A DNA stretch of 64,000 bases from contig NZ_JACWZY010000011.1 of assembly GCF_014699005.1 (NCBI RefSeq), forward strand, positions 62,001 through 126,000. The letters are read 5' to 3'. The stretch is from Spirosoma profusum. Lineage in GTDB: Bacteria > Bacteroidota > Bacteroidia > Cytophagales > Spirosomataceae. Position 1 is the first letter of the stretch, and each line of letters starts with the position of its first letter. The notes below the pieces were generated by a model. It did no database searches. It was not told where the DNA came from and worked only from the letters and a program-made list of their open reading frames with translations. Positions 37,277 to 47,338 of this stretch are shown here, piece by piece. The position numbers were made by a program, and so were the translations under genes.

Positions 37277-37792
37277 TCAGTTTACGATACGTACCCGAAC
37301 TGGCGTCGGTACGATCTCGGTACCATTATCGAGTGTTACCAGAAACAGAAACGCGATCTCCGTGAAATTTGGCAGGGCAACTGGTGCTGTTACCACTGTC
37401 GGGTACTTCTGCTTGAAATTGGCAATGGTTGTCGTGAAAACCGCTGTGGTTCCACTACCCGCAATTGGTGCCGAATTATAAGCCGTCGTAGACGTAGCAG
37501 CATTCAGCGTTGCTACGTTAATGCCCGTAGCTCCACCCACTACCTTTGTGATTTCTTTAATGGTACGTCCACTAGTTGCTGGAATCGACAGGGTAAACTG
37601 AATATTTCCACCAGCCGCCAGCGACGTAGTAACGTATGGATTAAATCCGTAAGTGGTTGCCCCCGGATACGTTACCGGCACATCCGGCCGGTTATCACGT
37701 ACCAATTCACTGTAAATCAGATCGTCTTTGCATGATAAGCCGCTACCCGCCAACAGCGCCAGCAACAGACTTTTCAGAATATATTGTTTCAT
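37277..37792 (-). CDS. Lipoprotein encoded after susD
   Basis: 171 residues, not a named family. The lipoprotein signal is LLLALLAGSGLSC (Cys near residue 21). The mature part is Thr/Ala/Val-rich with beta-type alternation (GNIQFTLSIPATSGRTIKEIT, FLFLVTLDNGTEIVPTPVRV). It follows susD by 29 bases on the same strand and is likely part of the SusCD operon as a surface-exposed accessory (SusE/F-position) protein. That role is inferred from position only. Confidence 0.75.
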   Translation of the reverse strand: MKQYILKSLLLALLAGSGLSCKDDLIYSELVRDNRPDVPVTYPGATTYGFNPYVTTSLAAGGNIQFTLSIPATSGRTIKEITKVVGGATGINVATLNAATSTTAYNSAPIAGSGTTAVFTTTIANFKQKYPTVVTAPVALPNFTEIAFLFLVTLDNGTEIVPTPVRVRIVN

Positions 37793-37821
37793 GATATTGC
37801 CAGGTTAAATCTGTAAAACGA

Positions 37822-39285
37822 TTAGTCAACATCCCACCAGACCCGTACATTGGATTGCAGCGCTGGATTGGGGAAATTGGGATTCCGCTGAATCTCCCGG
37901 TTGATATACACCGCCCGAACGGGTCGGGTACCATCAACGCCGGCTGCGTTCTGAGAAGGCTGCAACGCTGGATATCCCGTCCGCCGATACTCATTCCAGA
38001 GTTCAATCCCATTACCAGTGAAAGCAATGTATTTCTGCGTGATAATCTGGGCAATTTTCTGCTCCGTCGTTCCGGTCAACGTAGCAACTGTTGGGTTAGC
38101 GGTCAGATAGGCCGTAATCTGGGCGGGTGTTAAACCAGCCAGCGTCATCGACGCCGTAATGCCTTCTGTATAAAGCGCCTGAGGATCGCCGGGAGTGCCT
38201 AGTCGAAGGGCGGCTTCGGCCAGAATAAACGCCCGCTGGAAGTTCGTGACTAACCGCACCGGCCCTTCACCATTATTGCCCGTTACGTAGCGGTTGTAGC
38301 GCGACCAACTAGTAACCGGCTGGGGCAGCGTTCCCCGAAAACCGTTGTCGATGGTGACGTAGTTGGCGGCCGGTTTGGTAAAGAAAACCGGCAGGCGCGG
38401 GTCGTTCAGGCTATTCAGCAGATTGAGATAGCGTGTACTTAAAATAAGCTCATCCCGAAAGGTGCTAACATTGGTATATATATGCCGTGGGTCCTGGCTC
38501 CCCACACTCGACCCAAACGTGAAATTCAAATCGCCACTGTTGGAATTGATGTAGTTATTTCCAGTTATCACTTCATTAATGACACTGGTGGCCAAAGCCG
38601 GCTCCTTACGGCTGATGGTCATCGCGAACTTGAGCAGCAACGTATTACCTGCCCGACGCCATTTCGCCAGATCGCCCCCGTAAAACAAATCCTCGGCACC
38701 CGGACGAAGGGCAGACGTAGCATCCAGGTCGCGGATACCTTCGCGAACCAGATCGAACAAACTCTGAATTTTAGCCGTGGCGTTACCTTTGTAAATATCC
38801 TCCTGCTTGTCTAGCCGAGGAGCCGTAAAAGCTTCGCCCTGGAGAGCCTCCGAATACGGTACGTCGCCCCAGAAATCCGTAACCAGACTAAACCCATACG
38901 CTTTTATGATTTTAGCAATTCCGGAGTAGGCTTTCGAGTTTGACGCGTCAGCCAGTTCGATCAGTTTTTGCGCATTAACCAAACCTCCACCGTATATGTC
39001 GAAGCGCCATTCATTCTCAAAATCAGCGCCATTGGTCTGGTAAATATCATAGTTCTGAGGATTGCCGCCCGCACCCGACAGTTGCTGAGCAACGACCGAA
39101 CTAAAGCGATTCAACTCGTTGGCATTCACGAAGGCTATTGCTGCCTGCGAACTGGGCAACAACACCGCTGGTGTAACCGAAGTCGGGTTATTCGGCGTTA
39201 CGTTAACGTCCATGAATTTACTACAGGCACCCAGCCCCAGAAAAAGTGGAATGAGTACATAACTTTTATACAGAATACGTTTCAT
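37822..39285 (-). CDS. SusD/RagB family nutrient-binding outer-membrane lipoprotein
   Basis: 487 residues. Binds glycan or peptide nutrients at the cell surface and closes as a lid on its SusC partner. The ATG at 39285 gives a typical lipoprotein signal (YVLIPLFLGLGACSKF) with Cys near residue 20; the frame from 39360 overlaps the susC stop and is rejected. Family features: VNVTPNNPTSVTPAVLLPSS, KIIKAYGFSLVTDFWGDVPYSEA, GDLAKWRRAGNTLLLKFAM and the C-terminal GIELWNEYRRTGYPAL. The features fit the SusD-like subgroup of the PF12771 type. It is 22 bases after susC. Confidence 0.9.
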   Translation of the reverse strand: MKRILYKSYVLIPLFLGLGACSKFMDVNVTPNNPTSVTPAVLLPSSQAAIAFVNANELNRFSSVVAQQLSGAGGNPQNYDIYQTNGADFENEWRFDIYGGGLVNAQKLIELADASNSKAYSGIAKIIKAYGFSLVTDFWGDVPYSEALQGEAFTAPRLDKQEDIYKGNATAKIQSLFDLVREGIRDLDATSALRPGAEDLFYGGDLAKWRRAGNTLLLKFAMTISRKEPALATSVINEVITGNNYINSNSGDLNFTFGSSVGSQDPRHIYTNVSTFRDELILSTRYLNLLNSLNDPRLPVFFTKPAANYVTIDNGFRGTLPQPVTSWSRYNRYVTGNNGEGPVRLVTNFQRAFILAEAALRLGTPGDPQALYTEGITASMTLAGLTPAQITAYLTANPTVATLTGTTEQKIAQIITQKYIAFTGNGIELWNEYRRTGYPALQPSQNAAGVDGTRPVRAVYINREIQRNPNFPNPALQSNVRVWWDVD

Positions 39286-39307
39286 GTGTCTGTTGAAAAA
39301 GAAGTGA

Positions 39308-42300
39308 TTAGAACGTGAGTCGGATATTCCCACCGTAATTCCGGGTGTTTGGTGGCCCATTGACGTCCAGGCCCTGAATGTTACCCGCTCCCTGCGTATT
39401 AATCTCAGGATCAGCTGGATAGCCGGGGGCGTAGAAATACAGATTGCGACCGCTGACGCCTACCGAAATTGAGCCAAATGGCGTTTTACCCAGCAGGCTT
39501 TTGGGCAGCGTGTAGTTCAGGGCTACTTCCCGCAGTCGGTACACCGTAGCATCGAACACAGCCGATTCAGCGGCCAGCCCCCCCAACGCTAAGTTCCAGT
39601 ACACCTGCGAGCTGAGCTGAATATTGTTTGGCCGGAACGTACCGTCGGCATTCTGAATCACGCCGGGCAGGGCTCGCGGTTGATCGCGCTCAACGCCCGT
39701 TACGTAGAGGGTACCATTAGCCCGTGCATCGGTCAGGCTGAAAGAGTACAATTGTCCCCCCTGGCGCGTATCGACCAGCACCGATAAGGCAAGTCCCTTG
39801 TAGGAGAACGTATTGGTCAGACCCGCGATGTAGCGCGGTTGCGGGTTGGCAATCACCGAGTTAGCCAGTGCTGGTGCAAACTGTCCCGACGTACCATTAA
39901 TGACGAATTGGCCAACGTATTGTCCGGTCGGGTCGTAATAAAGCCCACCGGGGTTTGTATTCTGCACCCGAGGATTAGCCGATCCTACAATCACTCCATA
40001 AGGCAACCCTTCGACAATAGACGGGTTGATTCCCGTAAACGCATTCGCACCGGAACCCACCAGGTTCGTGGCCGAACTGGTAATATTCGAGGAAATGATG
40101 TTGGTAGCAATCGATACAACTTTGTTCCGAATGAGCGTATAGTTCAACGTAGCATCCCATTTGAAACCGCCTGCGCGCACGGGTGTAGCCGTCAGAAGAA
40201 GTTCTACTCCCCGGTTACGCAAGTCTCCTACGTTGGTCGTACGCGTATCGTAACCCGTTGAATTGGAGATTGCTACATTGAAAATCTGGTTAATACTCCG
40301 GGAGTCGAAATAAGAGGCATCAATACTCAGGCGATTCTTGAAGAAACCTAAATTGACACCGACCTCGTATGACGTAACAAATTCCGGCGTCAGGTTATTA
40401 TTGCCAATGCGGCTGCTGACCGAAAAACCAGGTGTACTACCACCAGCGACCTGTAGCGGAAACGTAATACTGGCTGAGTTATTTCCGAACGTAGAGCCAA
40501 CAAATACCGAGTTCAGCAGATAGGGGTCGGCATCGCGGCCTACCCGTGCAATACTGGCCCGCACTTTGGCATAAGACAGTACGTTCGAATTGATCTTGAA
40601 GGCATCGGAAGGCACGAAACTTACCGATGCCGCCGGATAGAAGTATGTATTGCTTGTGCTGGGCAGCGTTGACGACTGATCGGCCCGGCCCGATAATTCC
40701 AGAAACACGTAATTGTTATAGTTCAGCGACAATTGTCCGTAATAACCCACCAGCCGCCGAACGGTGCTGAATTCACCGGTTCCCGTATTAGCCGTAAAGA
40801 CAGTGGCATTACCTACATTGTAAAAACCTGGAATGGTCAGTGAAGAAGCATCGACCAGTACCTCCTGAGACTTGCGCTGGTTAACATTATTACCCAGCAA
40901 CAGGTTGGCATTCAGCCCTTCCATAAATAAATTATCCTTACGGGCCGAAATGATGAGGTCGCCGTTTAGCTCGCTTCTGAAGAAGTTGTTCTGCTGAACC
41001 TCGCCCGCAGGTGCACGTCCAGCCCCAATAGGCAGAATCAGTTTCCGGCGGTCGGTATACGTATCACCAGTGACCCGATATGATACGTTGAGCCACTTGG
41101 TGATATCGTAACCGATCTGAAAATTGCCGAAGAATCGGTCCACCTGACTGTCGAGCCGCTCATTGTTGACGCTCCATTGCGGATTATTGGCAGTTGTCGA
41201 ATAGAAAATGCTACGTCCGTTCGCATCCTGATATGGCTCATTCGTCAGGTCGTAACTACGTGGTATGCGCGTAATCTGCCCAAAAGCACTGGCTCCATTT
41301 CCGCCCGGAATGGCCGACGACACGGTTTGTACGTACGTAGCAGTTCCACTAATCCGTACGCCATTCTGCAAGCGTGATTCGCCACCGAGTTGAATGTTGG
41401 TGCGGTTAAATTTCGAATTCTGAATAACTCCGTTCTGTAACGTATTGCCGATAGCCAGAATGTAGTTGCGGTTGGCATCGCCGGAAGCAATGTTCACCGA
41501 ATTCTGAAGAATGCTACCCTGCCGATAGAAGTCCTGAACGTTGTTGGGATACGCCTGATAGGGCACAACCAACCCCTGAGTATTGGTTACCGACGTAAGA
41601 CCGGATATAAAAGAAGGTCCCCAGGAGTTGGGCGAATTGGCCGTGTAAATGTTGTTGGCTCCCTGCCCGTACTCATTCTGGAATCGGGGCACGCTGCCAT
41701 AAACATTCTGAATGTTATACGACGAATTGACCGTTATTTCGGTTTTGTTATTCTGATTACGTCCCGACTTGGTAGTAATCACAATGGCTCCCGCCGATGC
41801 CCGCGACCCATACAAAACAGCCGCAGCAGGCCCTTTCAATACGTTCACCGATTCAATGCTTTCGGGATTCAGATCGGCCAGACGGTTGGAGGGCTGGGTA
41901 CCAAAAAGCGTGTTCTGGGTTAGGTTAACGTCGTTGCTGAAAATGATTCCATCAACCACAATCAACGGCTGATTACTACCTGTAAATGAAGTAGTTCCCC
42001 GAATGTTAATGTTAGTCGAAGCGCCCGGTGCCCCGCTGGAACTGATGATGTTTACCCCAGCCAGTTTGCCCTGTAGCGCGTTCAGCAGGTTGGGTTCGGA
42101 ACGTTGCGACAGAAGGTTACCACTCACCTCCTGCGTAGCGTACCCCAGCGATCGTTTGTCACGCTCGATACCCTGAGCCGTTACCACAATCTCGTTTAGA
42201 TTTTGCGCCCCACTGACCAGTGCAACGTTGATAGTGGTCCGATTTCCAATGGTTACTTCCTGACTGTTGTAGCCAATGTAGCTGAAGATCAATTGCGCTC

Positions 42301-42502
42301 CCTGTTGTACACCGAGTTGATAATTACCATCAGAATTGGTTGTGGTTCCCCGGTTTGTTCCTTTTACCTGGACGCTCACGCCTGGCAACGCTAAACCGTC
42401 TTCGGATGACGTGACGCGCCCGCTCACGGACACGTCCTGTGCAATTGCCCGGCCGCAAAACAGCCCTATGAGCAGGCAACTGCAAATACATAAGTTTCTC
42501 AT
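39308..42502 (-). CDS. SusC/RagA family TonB-linked outer-membrane receptor
   Basis: 1064 residues. TonB-dependent importer of oligomers delivered by SusD. Start at the ATG at 42502, followed by a signal peptide (CICSCLLIGLFCGRAIAQ); the longer frame to 42649 is rejected. Domains: CarboxypepD_reg-like (about 22-100; VSGRVTSSEDGLALPGVSV), the plug domain with ATQEVSGNLLSQR and the SusC signature LIVVDGIIFSN, then VLKGPAAAVLYGSRASAGA, then a ~800-residue beta-barrel ending in GGNIRLTF. It is the first gene of the susC-susD-lipoprotein operon and divergent from cas8b. The sugar or peptide substrate is not evident; no glycosidase genes are adjacent. Confidence 0.93.
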   Translation of the reverse strand: MRNLCICSCLLIGLFCGRAIAQDVSVSGRVTSSEDGLALPGVSVQVKGTNRGTTTNSDGNYQLGVQQGAQLIFSYIGYNSQEVTIGNRTTINVALVSGAQNLNEIVVTAQGIERDKRSLGYATQEVSGNLLSQRSEPNLLNALQGKLAGVNIISSSGAPGASTNINIRGTTSFTGSNQPLIVVDGIIFSNDVNLTQNTLFGTQPSNRLADLNPESIESVNVLKGPAAAVLYGSRASAGAIVITTKSGRNQNNKTEITVNSSYNIQNVYGSVPRFQNEYGQGANNIYTANSPNSWGPSFISGLTSVTNTQGLVVPYQAYPNNVQDFYRQGSILQNSVNIASGDANRNYILAIGNTLQNGVIQNSKFNRTNIQLGGESRLQNGVRISGTATYVQTVSSAIPGGNGASAFGQITRIPRSYDLTNEPYQDANGRSIFYSTTANNPQWSVNNERLDSQVDRFFGNFQIGYDITKWLNVSYRVTGDTYTDRRKLILPIGAGRAPAGEVQQNNFFRSELNGDLIISARKDNLFMEGLNANLLLGNNVNQRKSQEVLVDASSLTIPGFYNVGNATVFTANTGTGEFSTVRRLVGYYGQLSLNYNNYVFLELSGRADQSSTLPSTSNTYFYPAASVSFVPSDAFKINSNVLSYAKVRASIARVGRDADPYLLNSVFVGSTFGNNSASITFPLQVAGGSTPGFSVSSRIGNNNLTPEFVTSYEVGVNLGFFKNRLSIDASYFDSRSINQIFNVAISNSTGYDTRTTNVGDLRNRGVELLLTATPVRAGGFKWDATLNYTLIRNKVVSIATNIISSNITSSATNLVGSGANAFTGINPSIVEGLPYGVIVGSANPRVQNTNPGGLYYDPTGQYVGQFVINGTSGQFAPALANSVIANPQPRYIAGLTNTFSYKGLALSVLVDTRQGGQLYSFSLTDARANGTLYVTGVERDQPRALPGVIQNADGTFRPNNIQLSSQVYWNLALGGLAAESAVFDATVYRLREVALNYTLPKSLLGKTPFGSISVGVSGRNLYFYAPGYPADPEINTQGAGNIQGLDVNGPPNTRNYGGNIRLTF

Positions 42503-42902
42503 GCTTGAGTAGAAGTTGACGACATGATGAAGTTGAAAAATTGATTGTCCTTCGCCTGATGGCTGGCGGATCTGGGTAGGGATAATCAGACGTCTATTGG
42601 CCTGATGTGTCCATCTGCGATTTCGCGTGACATCAAACGTTATCGTCAAATGACCGAATCCTAATGCTGAAATTGGTTAATCCCTATAAAGATTATCGTT
42701 TTTGTTAGGTGTCGAACCTCGTTGTTGGGTTGGCTGTTAGCTTCGATTTTAGCGCGTTAAACGGGCAGAGATACGATTCAGATAATGTTGAGCGCACTTT
42801 AAAGAACAAATGAGGTAATGTTTATCGGTATTATCCGATTTATTGAATCCACCCTGTATACTGCTACCCTATTCGGGAAAGACAGCCGCTAAATGGATCA
42901 AT
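42503..42902. other. 400-base divergent intergenic region between susC and cas8b
   Basis: Holds the promoters of the susCD operon (-) and the cas operon (+). No convincing frame or consensus promoter was found. In-frame codons upstream of the cas8b ATG start with a TTG at 42843 and could add 20 residues. Nothing else was seen. Confidence 0.5.
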
Positions 42903-44777
42903 ATGATTAAGTCTTTGTATACGGCCGGCAAACTGCTTGCCCAGTTGGATGACTACAAAGCGTATTTCCATCCCTGGTCCAATCCGTTTCCAAATCTGCG
43001 TACTGAAGCCCGTGTCGTTTCGGCCGAAATCCTGAATGGGCATTTGCTACCAGGCCTGACCGTTGAAGCATTCAACCCGGCTCTTGTGGATAAATACCTG
43101 TTTCGGGAAGCGAAAGCCAATGCTACCAACCTGGTTCCTACCTTCTATCTACACCTTCAACCAACCATCGACGGGCAACGGGAAAGCATTCGGACGATGG
43201 TGAAAAAGATTCGGCAGTCCGTAAAAAAATACAATCACGATTTTATCAACGACGAACAGATTGACCAGATCGAGCGACAGCTTCAACGTTTTTCCTTCGA
43301 TCCGGCGCTACGTTATCTGTTCACCATTAAAATCGACGGGCACTTTTTTGGCGAGTACGCGCATTTTCGGGAGCTTTTTGTGGTCGATAAAACGCCCTAC
43401 GCTACGTATTGGCGAAAATCGTCGGCTACGGATAAAGTATGCGCCGTAAGCTACGAGCCAGCGCCCGAAGTATGGGGGCGAGTTAATACGTTGGGGTTCA
43501 CCGTCGAACGGGCTTCTTTCTCACGTAACGGTTTCAACGGAACAGAATCCTACAAAATGTTTCCGGTTGCGCCCGACGTAGCAAAAACGCTCGAAGGAGC
43601 CAAACGGCTGGTGTTTGACCGGCTGACGCGCTCATTCTTCGGCCTGAACTACTTCGTGATGCCCCGTTTTCTTCAACCCGTTTCGGATGCACAGGCCAGT
43701 GCCTTCTGGGCCGAGTTCTTTTTGCAATATAAACTGACTGTCAGCTCACCAGATCGCTCAACTGCTACGTTCATCAACCATGAATCCATTCTCAGCGCTA
43801 TCGGTAACACCGACGTATTGAACCAAAGTCCGGTTAGTTATTCGGTATTTTTTTACGAAGAAAATCAGGCGCAGTTTGCCATCAGGCTTCATATCGCAGA
43901 CATTTTGCCCACACGAATCAAGCAAATCCTTACTGTTAAAACATCGGTCGAGACCTGCTATCGGGCCTTAATGGGCAACGTATCGACGGAAGATGGTCAT
44001 TACGAACGGTTTGGCGTTACGTTGGCTTTTATCAAAGATTATTTCGCCGATCAGGTTTCCGGTAAAGGACGTAGCAAATGGGCCTTCCGACCGTATTTCT
44101 TCCGCATCGTCGAAGCCGTTTTTTACCAACAGTCACTCGACCGTGAACAACTGCTTCGGGCATTTATGGCAAGCATCCGGTCCGCGTTTCAACTAGATGG
44201 CGAGCTGCCTGATTCATTCAGTCGCCACGTGCGTCATACGTTTGTGCTTCTTCGGTTTTTTCACCAACTAAAACTCTTTTCTTTTTCCGGCATGGAACCC
44301 ACTCACCTGGAGCCCGTTGGGCTTTTACCCGAATCCTTTGACCAACAACATCCTGATTTACTGACACATCCGTTACGTCGGGCGGCTTTTTATCTCGGCT
44401 GCGAAGTAGCTATGCTGCTGGCCCGGCAGAAAAGTTTTTACCGCTCGGAGCCGTTCCGTCAGCATCTCAACGGTCTCAACCTCGACGTAATCCAACTGCG
44501 TAAAATCCACCTGAAACTGACGGCCAAAATGGGCGAATATGCCAATACCGCCGTGTATGACAGACGACATATTTTCGCGTCGGAGCTGGCACATATTGCC
44601 CAGCTCGACGCCTACATCGGCCCCGCCCTGCTCCTGGCCGACGATTCGCTCTCCAGAACTGATATTTCGTATGCGTTTGCCGTGGGTATGACCATGCAGA
44701 AGGTTTTCGCTGGTCAGCAAACCCGCGTCAGCCGGTCACGGAACAATAATCAGGTGCCTCACTATCCTGCAGCATAA
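42903..44777 (+). CDS. cas8b: Type I-B CRISPR large subunit Cas8b (Csh1-like)
   Basis: 624 residues from the ATG at 42903 (MIKSLYTAGKLLAQL), the usual way that Csh1-type proteins start. Large subunit of Cascade, which recognises the PAM and opens the target DNA. The assignment rests on its length, its position before cas7-cas5-cas6 and its start motif; the family is divergent and has few invariant motifs. Seen in the sequence: an N-terminal mixed region with KIRQSVKKYNHDF and FTIKIDGHFFGEYA, then long helical stretches to the end (HTFVLLRFFHQLKLFSF, RAAFYLGCEVAMLLARQ). No HD or helicase domain. The stop is 2 bases before cas7. The alternative start is TTG 42843. Confidence 0.8.
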   Translation: MIKSLYTAGKLLAQLDDYKAYFHPWSNPFPNLRTEARVVSAEILNGHLLPGLTVEAFNPALVDKYLFREAKANATNLVPTFYLHLQPTIDGQRESIRTMVKKIRQSVKKYNHDFINDEQIDQIERQLQRFSFDPALRYLFTIKIDGHFFGEYAHFRELFVVDKTPYATYWRKSSATDKVCAVSYEPAPEVWGRVNTLGFTVERASFSRNGFNGTESYKMFPVAPDVAKTLEGAKRLVFDRLTRSFFGLNYFVMPRFLQPVSDAQASAFWAEFFLQYKLTVSSPDRSTATFINHESILSAIGNTDVLNQSPVSYSVFFYEENQAQFAIRLHIADILPTRIKQILTVKTSVETCYRALMGNVSTEDGHYERFGVTLAFIKDYFADQVSGKGRSKWAFRPYFFRIVEAVFYQQSLDREQLLRAFMASIRSAFQLDGELPDSFSRHVRHTFVLLRFFHQLKLFSFSGMEPTHLEPVGLLPESFDQQHPDLLTHPLRRAAFYLGCEVAMLLARQKSFYRSEPFRQHLNGLNLDVIQLRKIHLKLTAKMGEYANTAVYDRRHIFASELAHIAQLDAYIGPALLLADDSLSRTDISYAFAVGMTMQKVFAGQQTRVSRSRNNNQVPHYPAA

Positions 44778-44779
44778 CA

Positions 44780-45754
44780 ATGGCTATCATTCAGCAACGT
44801 AGTGAGATTTTGTTTTTGTACGATGCCAAATACTGTAATCCCAATGGCGACCCGTTAGATGCCAATCGCCCGCGCATTGACGAAGAATCGGGCCGATGTC
44901 TGGTTACCGATGTGCGACTGAAACGTACCATTCGGAATTACTTACTCGAAAACGGTTATAACGGCGAACCCGGTAGCAAAGGCGACATTTTCGTTCGGGA
45001 AGTGGGTGGCAAACCCGTAACGGGCACCGAGCGGGCGAAAGCTTATGCCAATCGGGAAGAGTATTTGCAGAAATTTATCGACGTCCGATTATTCGGGGGT
45101 GTATCGGCCCCGAAAGCGGCCTCAAAAGAAACAAAAAGGAAAGCCCCCGAACCGGAAATGGACAGCGACGAAACAGAGCGCGAACCGACCGATATGGAAG
45201 ATCCCGTTGATGTGAGCAAATTATTCCATTTTACGGGACCGGTTCAGTTTGGGATGGGTCGGTCACTCAACCGGGTGCAGGAAAATTTCACCAAGGGAAC
45301 GGGCGCGTTTACCACCAAAGAGTCGTCGATTCAGAAAACGTTCCGCGAAGAATACACCATTACGTATGGCTTGATTGCGTTTCATGGCGTTATCAACGAA
45401 CAGGCAGCTAAGTACGTCGGCACCACCGACGACGATATCTTTAACATGACCGACGCAATCTGGCAGGGCACCAAAAATCTGCTCACCCGCTCCAAAAAAG
45501 GGCATATGCCACGGCTGCTGGTCAAAATCGATTACCGTAATAATTTCTTTATTGGTGACCTTATTGAACGTATCAGTCTCCAGCCAGAAGCCGGTAAACG
45601 GGAAGACGCCTATCAGGACATTAGCGATTTCACGGTTGATACGTCATTATTGGTCAATGCGTTACGTAAATATGCTGATCGCATTCAACGAGTTACCGTT
45701 GAACAGGACGACCGCATCCGGTTGTCGGAACCCATTCCGACCTTCATGCAATGA
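44780..45754 (+). CDS. cas7: Type I-B CRISPR backbone protein Cas7 (Csh2 family)
   Basis: 324 residues. Cas7 subunits polymerise along the crRNA to make the Cascade backbone. The family start is classic: EILFLYDAKYCNPNGDPLDA, then RPRIDEESGRCLVTDVRLKR. Later motifs: LFHFTGPVQFGMGRSLNRV, EYTITYGLIAFHGVINEQAA, then LVKIDYRNNFFIGDL. An unusual charged insert sits around residues 110-150 (KAASKETKRKAPEPEMDS, DETEREPTDMED). It overlaps cas5 by 4 bases (ATGA), so translation of the two is coupled. Confidence 0.93.
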   Translation: MAIIQQRSEILFLYDAKYCNPNGDPLDANRPRIDEESGRCLVTDVRLKRTIRNYLLENGYNGEPGSKGDIFVREVGGKPVTGTERAKAYANREEYLQKFIDVRLFGGVSAPKAASKETKRKAPEPEMDSDETEREPTDMEDPVDVSKLFHFTGPVQFGMGRSLNRVQENFTKGTGAFTTKESSIQKTFREEYTITYGLIAFHGVINEQAAKYVGTTDDDIFNMTDAIWQGTKNLLTRSKKGHMPRLLVKIDYRNNFFIGDLIERISLQPEAGKREDAYQDISDFTVDTSLLVNALRKYADRIQRVTVEQDDRIRLSEPIPTFMQ

Positions 45755-46464
45755 GCCGCCACGTCCTGATCTTCGACATCTGGGGTGATTATGCTCATTT
45801 CAAAAAAATCTATGTAACAACCTCAGCGGTTTCGTATGCCATACCGCCCAAAACGTCGCTCTACGGTTATATCGGGGCTGTTCTGGGTCTATCGAAAATC
45901 GACAACTCCTATTTGACGGCCTTTGCCGACAAACAGTGCTTAATTGGCTTGTCGGTGCTCAAACCCATCGTGATGAAACGGTTGGGCACCAATTTGCGGC
46001 CCGGCCTGAACCGGACGGCCAATAACCCCAAGCCGACGATGATGGAATATGTTTATCAGCCGAAGTATCGAATCTATGTTTCGCACCAGCACCGCTTCAT
46101 TCAGGACGCGCTACGTCGGGCTTTACAGCAACATCAGCCGGTCTTTAGTCCGTCGCTTGGGTTAGCCAGCTTGGTATCAAATTTCGCGTGGGTGGGTGAA
46201 GTAACTGTTGAAAGTGTCCGGTCTGATGGTCCTATTTCTGTACATTCGGTTATTCCACGCAGCTATTTGGTTGCCTTAGATGATAAGGCCCTGTTTGCAG
46301 GTCAGATGGAGTTGATTGAACAAAGTCTATTCGCCATCGAGATGAATACAGACCGTGACGTTACCGAGCGCGACGACATACTACTGGAACGTAATGGCAA
46401 ACCGATTCAGGCGCTCGTTACGGAGTATTATCCAATTCTTGGCGCGAACATTATTCTCTTTTGA
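45751..46464 (+). CDS. cas5: Type I-B CRISPR protein Cas5 (Cas5b/Cas5h family)
   Basis: 237 residues. Cas5 caps the 5' handle of the crRNA in Cascade. The family N-terminus is clear: VLIFDIWGDYAHFKKIYVTT, then SYAIPPKTSLYGYIGAVLGL. The RAMP-fold body has RTANNPKPTMMEYVYQPKYR, and the C-terminal LVTEYYPILGANIILF is consistent with the family. It is coupled to cas7 by a 4-base overlap, and cas6 begins 21 bases later. Confidence 0.9.
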   Translation: MSRHVLIFDIWGDYAHFKKIYVTTSAVSYAIPPKTSLYGYIGAVLGLSKIDNSYLTAFADKQCLIGLSVLKPIVMKRLGTNLRPGLNRTANNPKPTMMEYVYQPKYRIYVSHQHRFIQDALRRALQQHQPVFSPSLGLASLVSNFAWVGEVTVESVRSDGPISVHSVIPRSYLVALDDKALFAGQMELIEQSLFAIEMNTDRDVTERDDILLERNGKPIQALVTEYYPILGANIILF

Positions 46465-46485
46465 CCAACAGTCTTACTACGTATC

Positions 46486-47190
46486 ATGGCTTCGCAGACC
46501 CGAATTCCGATTACCACCATTACGTTTCCGGAAATAGCCCTGCCCACCCGCGATGCGCACAAGCTACGTGGCTATTTCGGTACGTTATTCCGTGAACATT
46601 CGCCCTTGCTGCACAATCATCTCATTGCTCAGGCTACAGCCGCCGACAGCCCCCACCGATTTCGGTACGCCTATCCATTAGTACAGTACAAAGTGCTGGA
46701 ACACATACCAACCCTGGTCGGCATGGCCGAAGGAGCTGAATTACTCGCCAAATTATTTCTGCAAATACGGGAGTTGACGATTGATGAAACACATTTCCCG
46801 GTATTGAATAAACACATTCGGCACGAGCAAGCCGTGATCGGGATGGTAGATGAACTCGTAAGCTACCGTTTTCAGACGTTGTGGATGGCCCTTAATCAAA
46901 CGAATTATCAGGACTACCGTCGCTATACGAAGGCGGAGCAGTTGGCGCAGCTAAAACGGGTCATAACGAGTCAGATTCTCGCTACATTTCGAGAATTCGG
47001 CCTTTGGGTAGCCCCTCACGAACAAATACAGGTGCAACTGTCGATTGATGAGCGCACAACACGTTTTAAAAATCAGCCTATGGTCGCGTTCACAGGAGGA
47101 TTTCTCGCCAACATTGTGCTTCCCAATGGTGTAGGTTTAGGCAAGGCAGTATCCCGCGGATTTGGCTCTATCCAACGGGTTGAGGGATAA
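46486..47190 (+). CDS. cas6: CRISPR endoribonuclease Cas6 (Cas6b-type)
   Basis: 234 residues. Cleaves the CRISPR repeat transcript to give crRNAs. Visible features: an N-terminal RAMP-like strand ITFPEIALPTRDAHKLRGYF, followed by LLHNHLIAQ and YAYPLVQYKVLEHIPTLVGM. The C-terminal RAMP fold carries the Gly-rich loop VGLGKAVSRGFGSIQ. His residues (for example in LLHNHL) are candidate catalytic residues; I cannot assign one. It is the last cas gene of the operon. A word-type inverted repeat (47201-47300) lies between it and the degenerate repeats. Confidence 0.85.
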   Translation: MASQTRIPITTITFPEIALPTRDAHKLRGYFGTLFREHSPLLHNHLIAQATAADSPHRFRYAYPLVQYKVLEHIPTLVGMAEGAELLAKLFLQIRELTIDETHFPVLNKHIRHEQAVIGMVDELVSYRFQTLWMALNQTNYQDYRRYTKAEQLAQLKRVITSQILATFREFGLWVAPHEQIQVQLSIDERTTRFKNQPMVAFTGGFLANIVLPNGVGLGKAVSRGFGSIQRVEG

Positions 47191-47200
47191 TCGCGGCTGT

Positions 47201-47300
47201 TGCGTTTTTGTCATTCTGAGGCACGAAGAATCTTAAAGTATCCTTATCTGAGAGTGAGGAACGTTTAAGATTCTTCCTGCGTCAGAATGACAAAAACGCA
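47201..47300. repeat. Word-type inverted repeat (GTCATTCTGA family), copy 1
   Basis: Arms 47201-47237 and 47264-47300 are near-perfect reverse complements (TGCGTTTTTGTCATTCTGAG and complement) with a few mismatches in the middle of the arm. Same family as 54679-54770 and 61263-61353. It sits directly after cas6, between the operon and the array remnant. Confidence 0.8.
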
Positions 47301-47338
47301 CATTTAAAAACTAGTTTCTAAATGAAAAATCCACCCAA

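Noticed and set aside
37166..37735. Plus-strand frame of 189 codons
   Set aside because: It is antisense to the lipoprotein gene at 37277-37792, which has a proper signal and lies in the susCD operon.
42503..42649. Extended N-terminus of the SusC-like receptor
   Set aside because: The signal peptide starts at the ATG at 42502; the upstream part is not like a signal or a leader.
42903..47190. Cas3 or an HD nuclease hidden inside the cas8b or cas6 frames
   Set aside because: No DEAD/DExH helicase motif or HD pair was seen in any of the four proteins or in other frames of the region.
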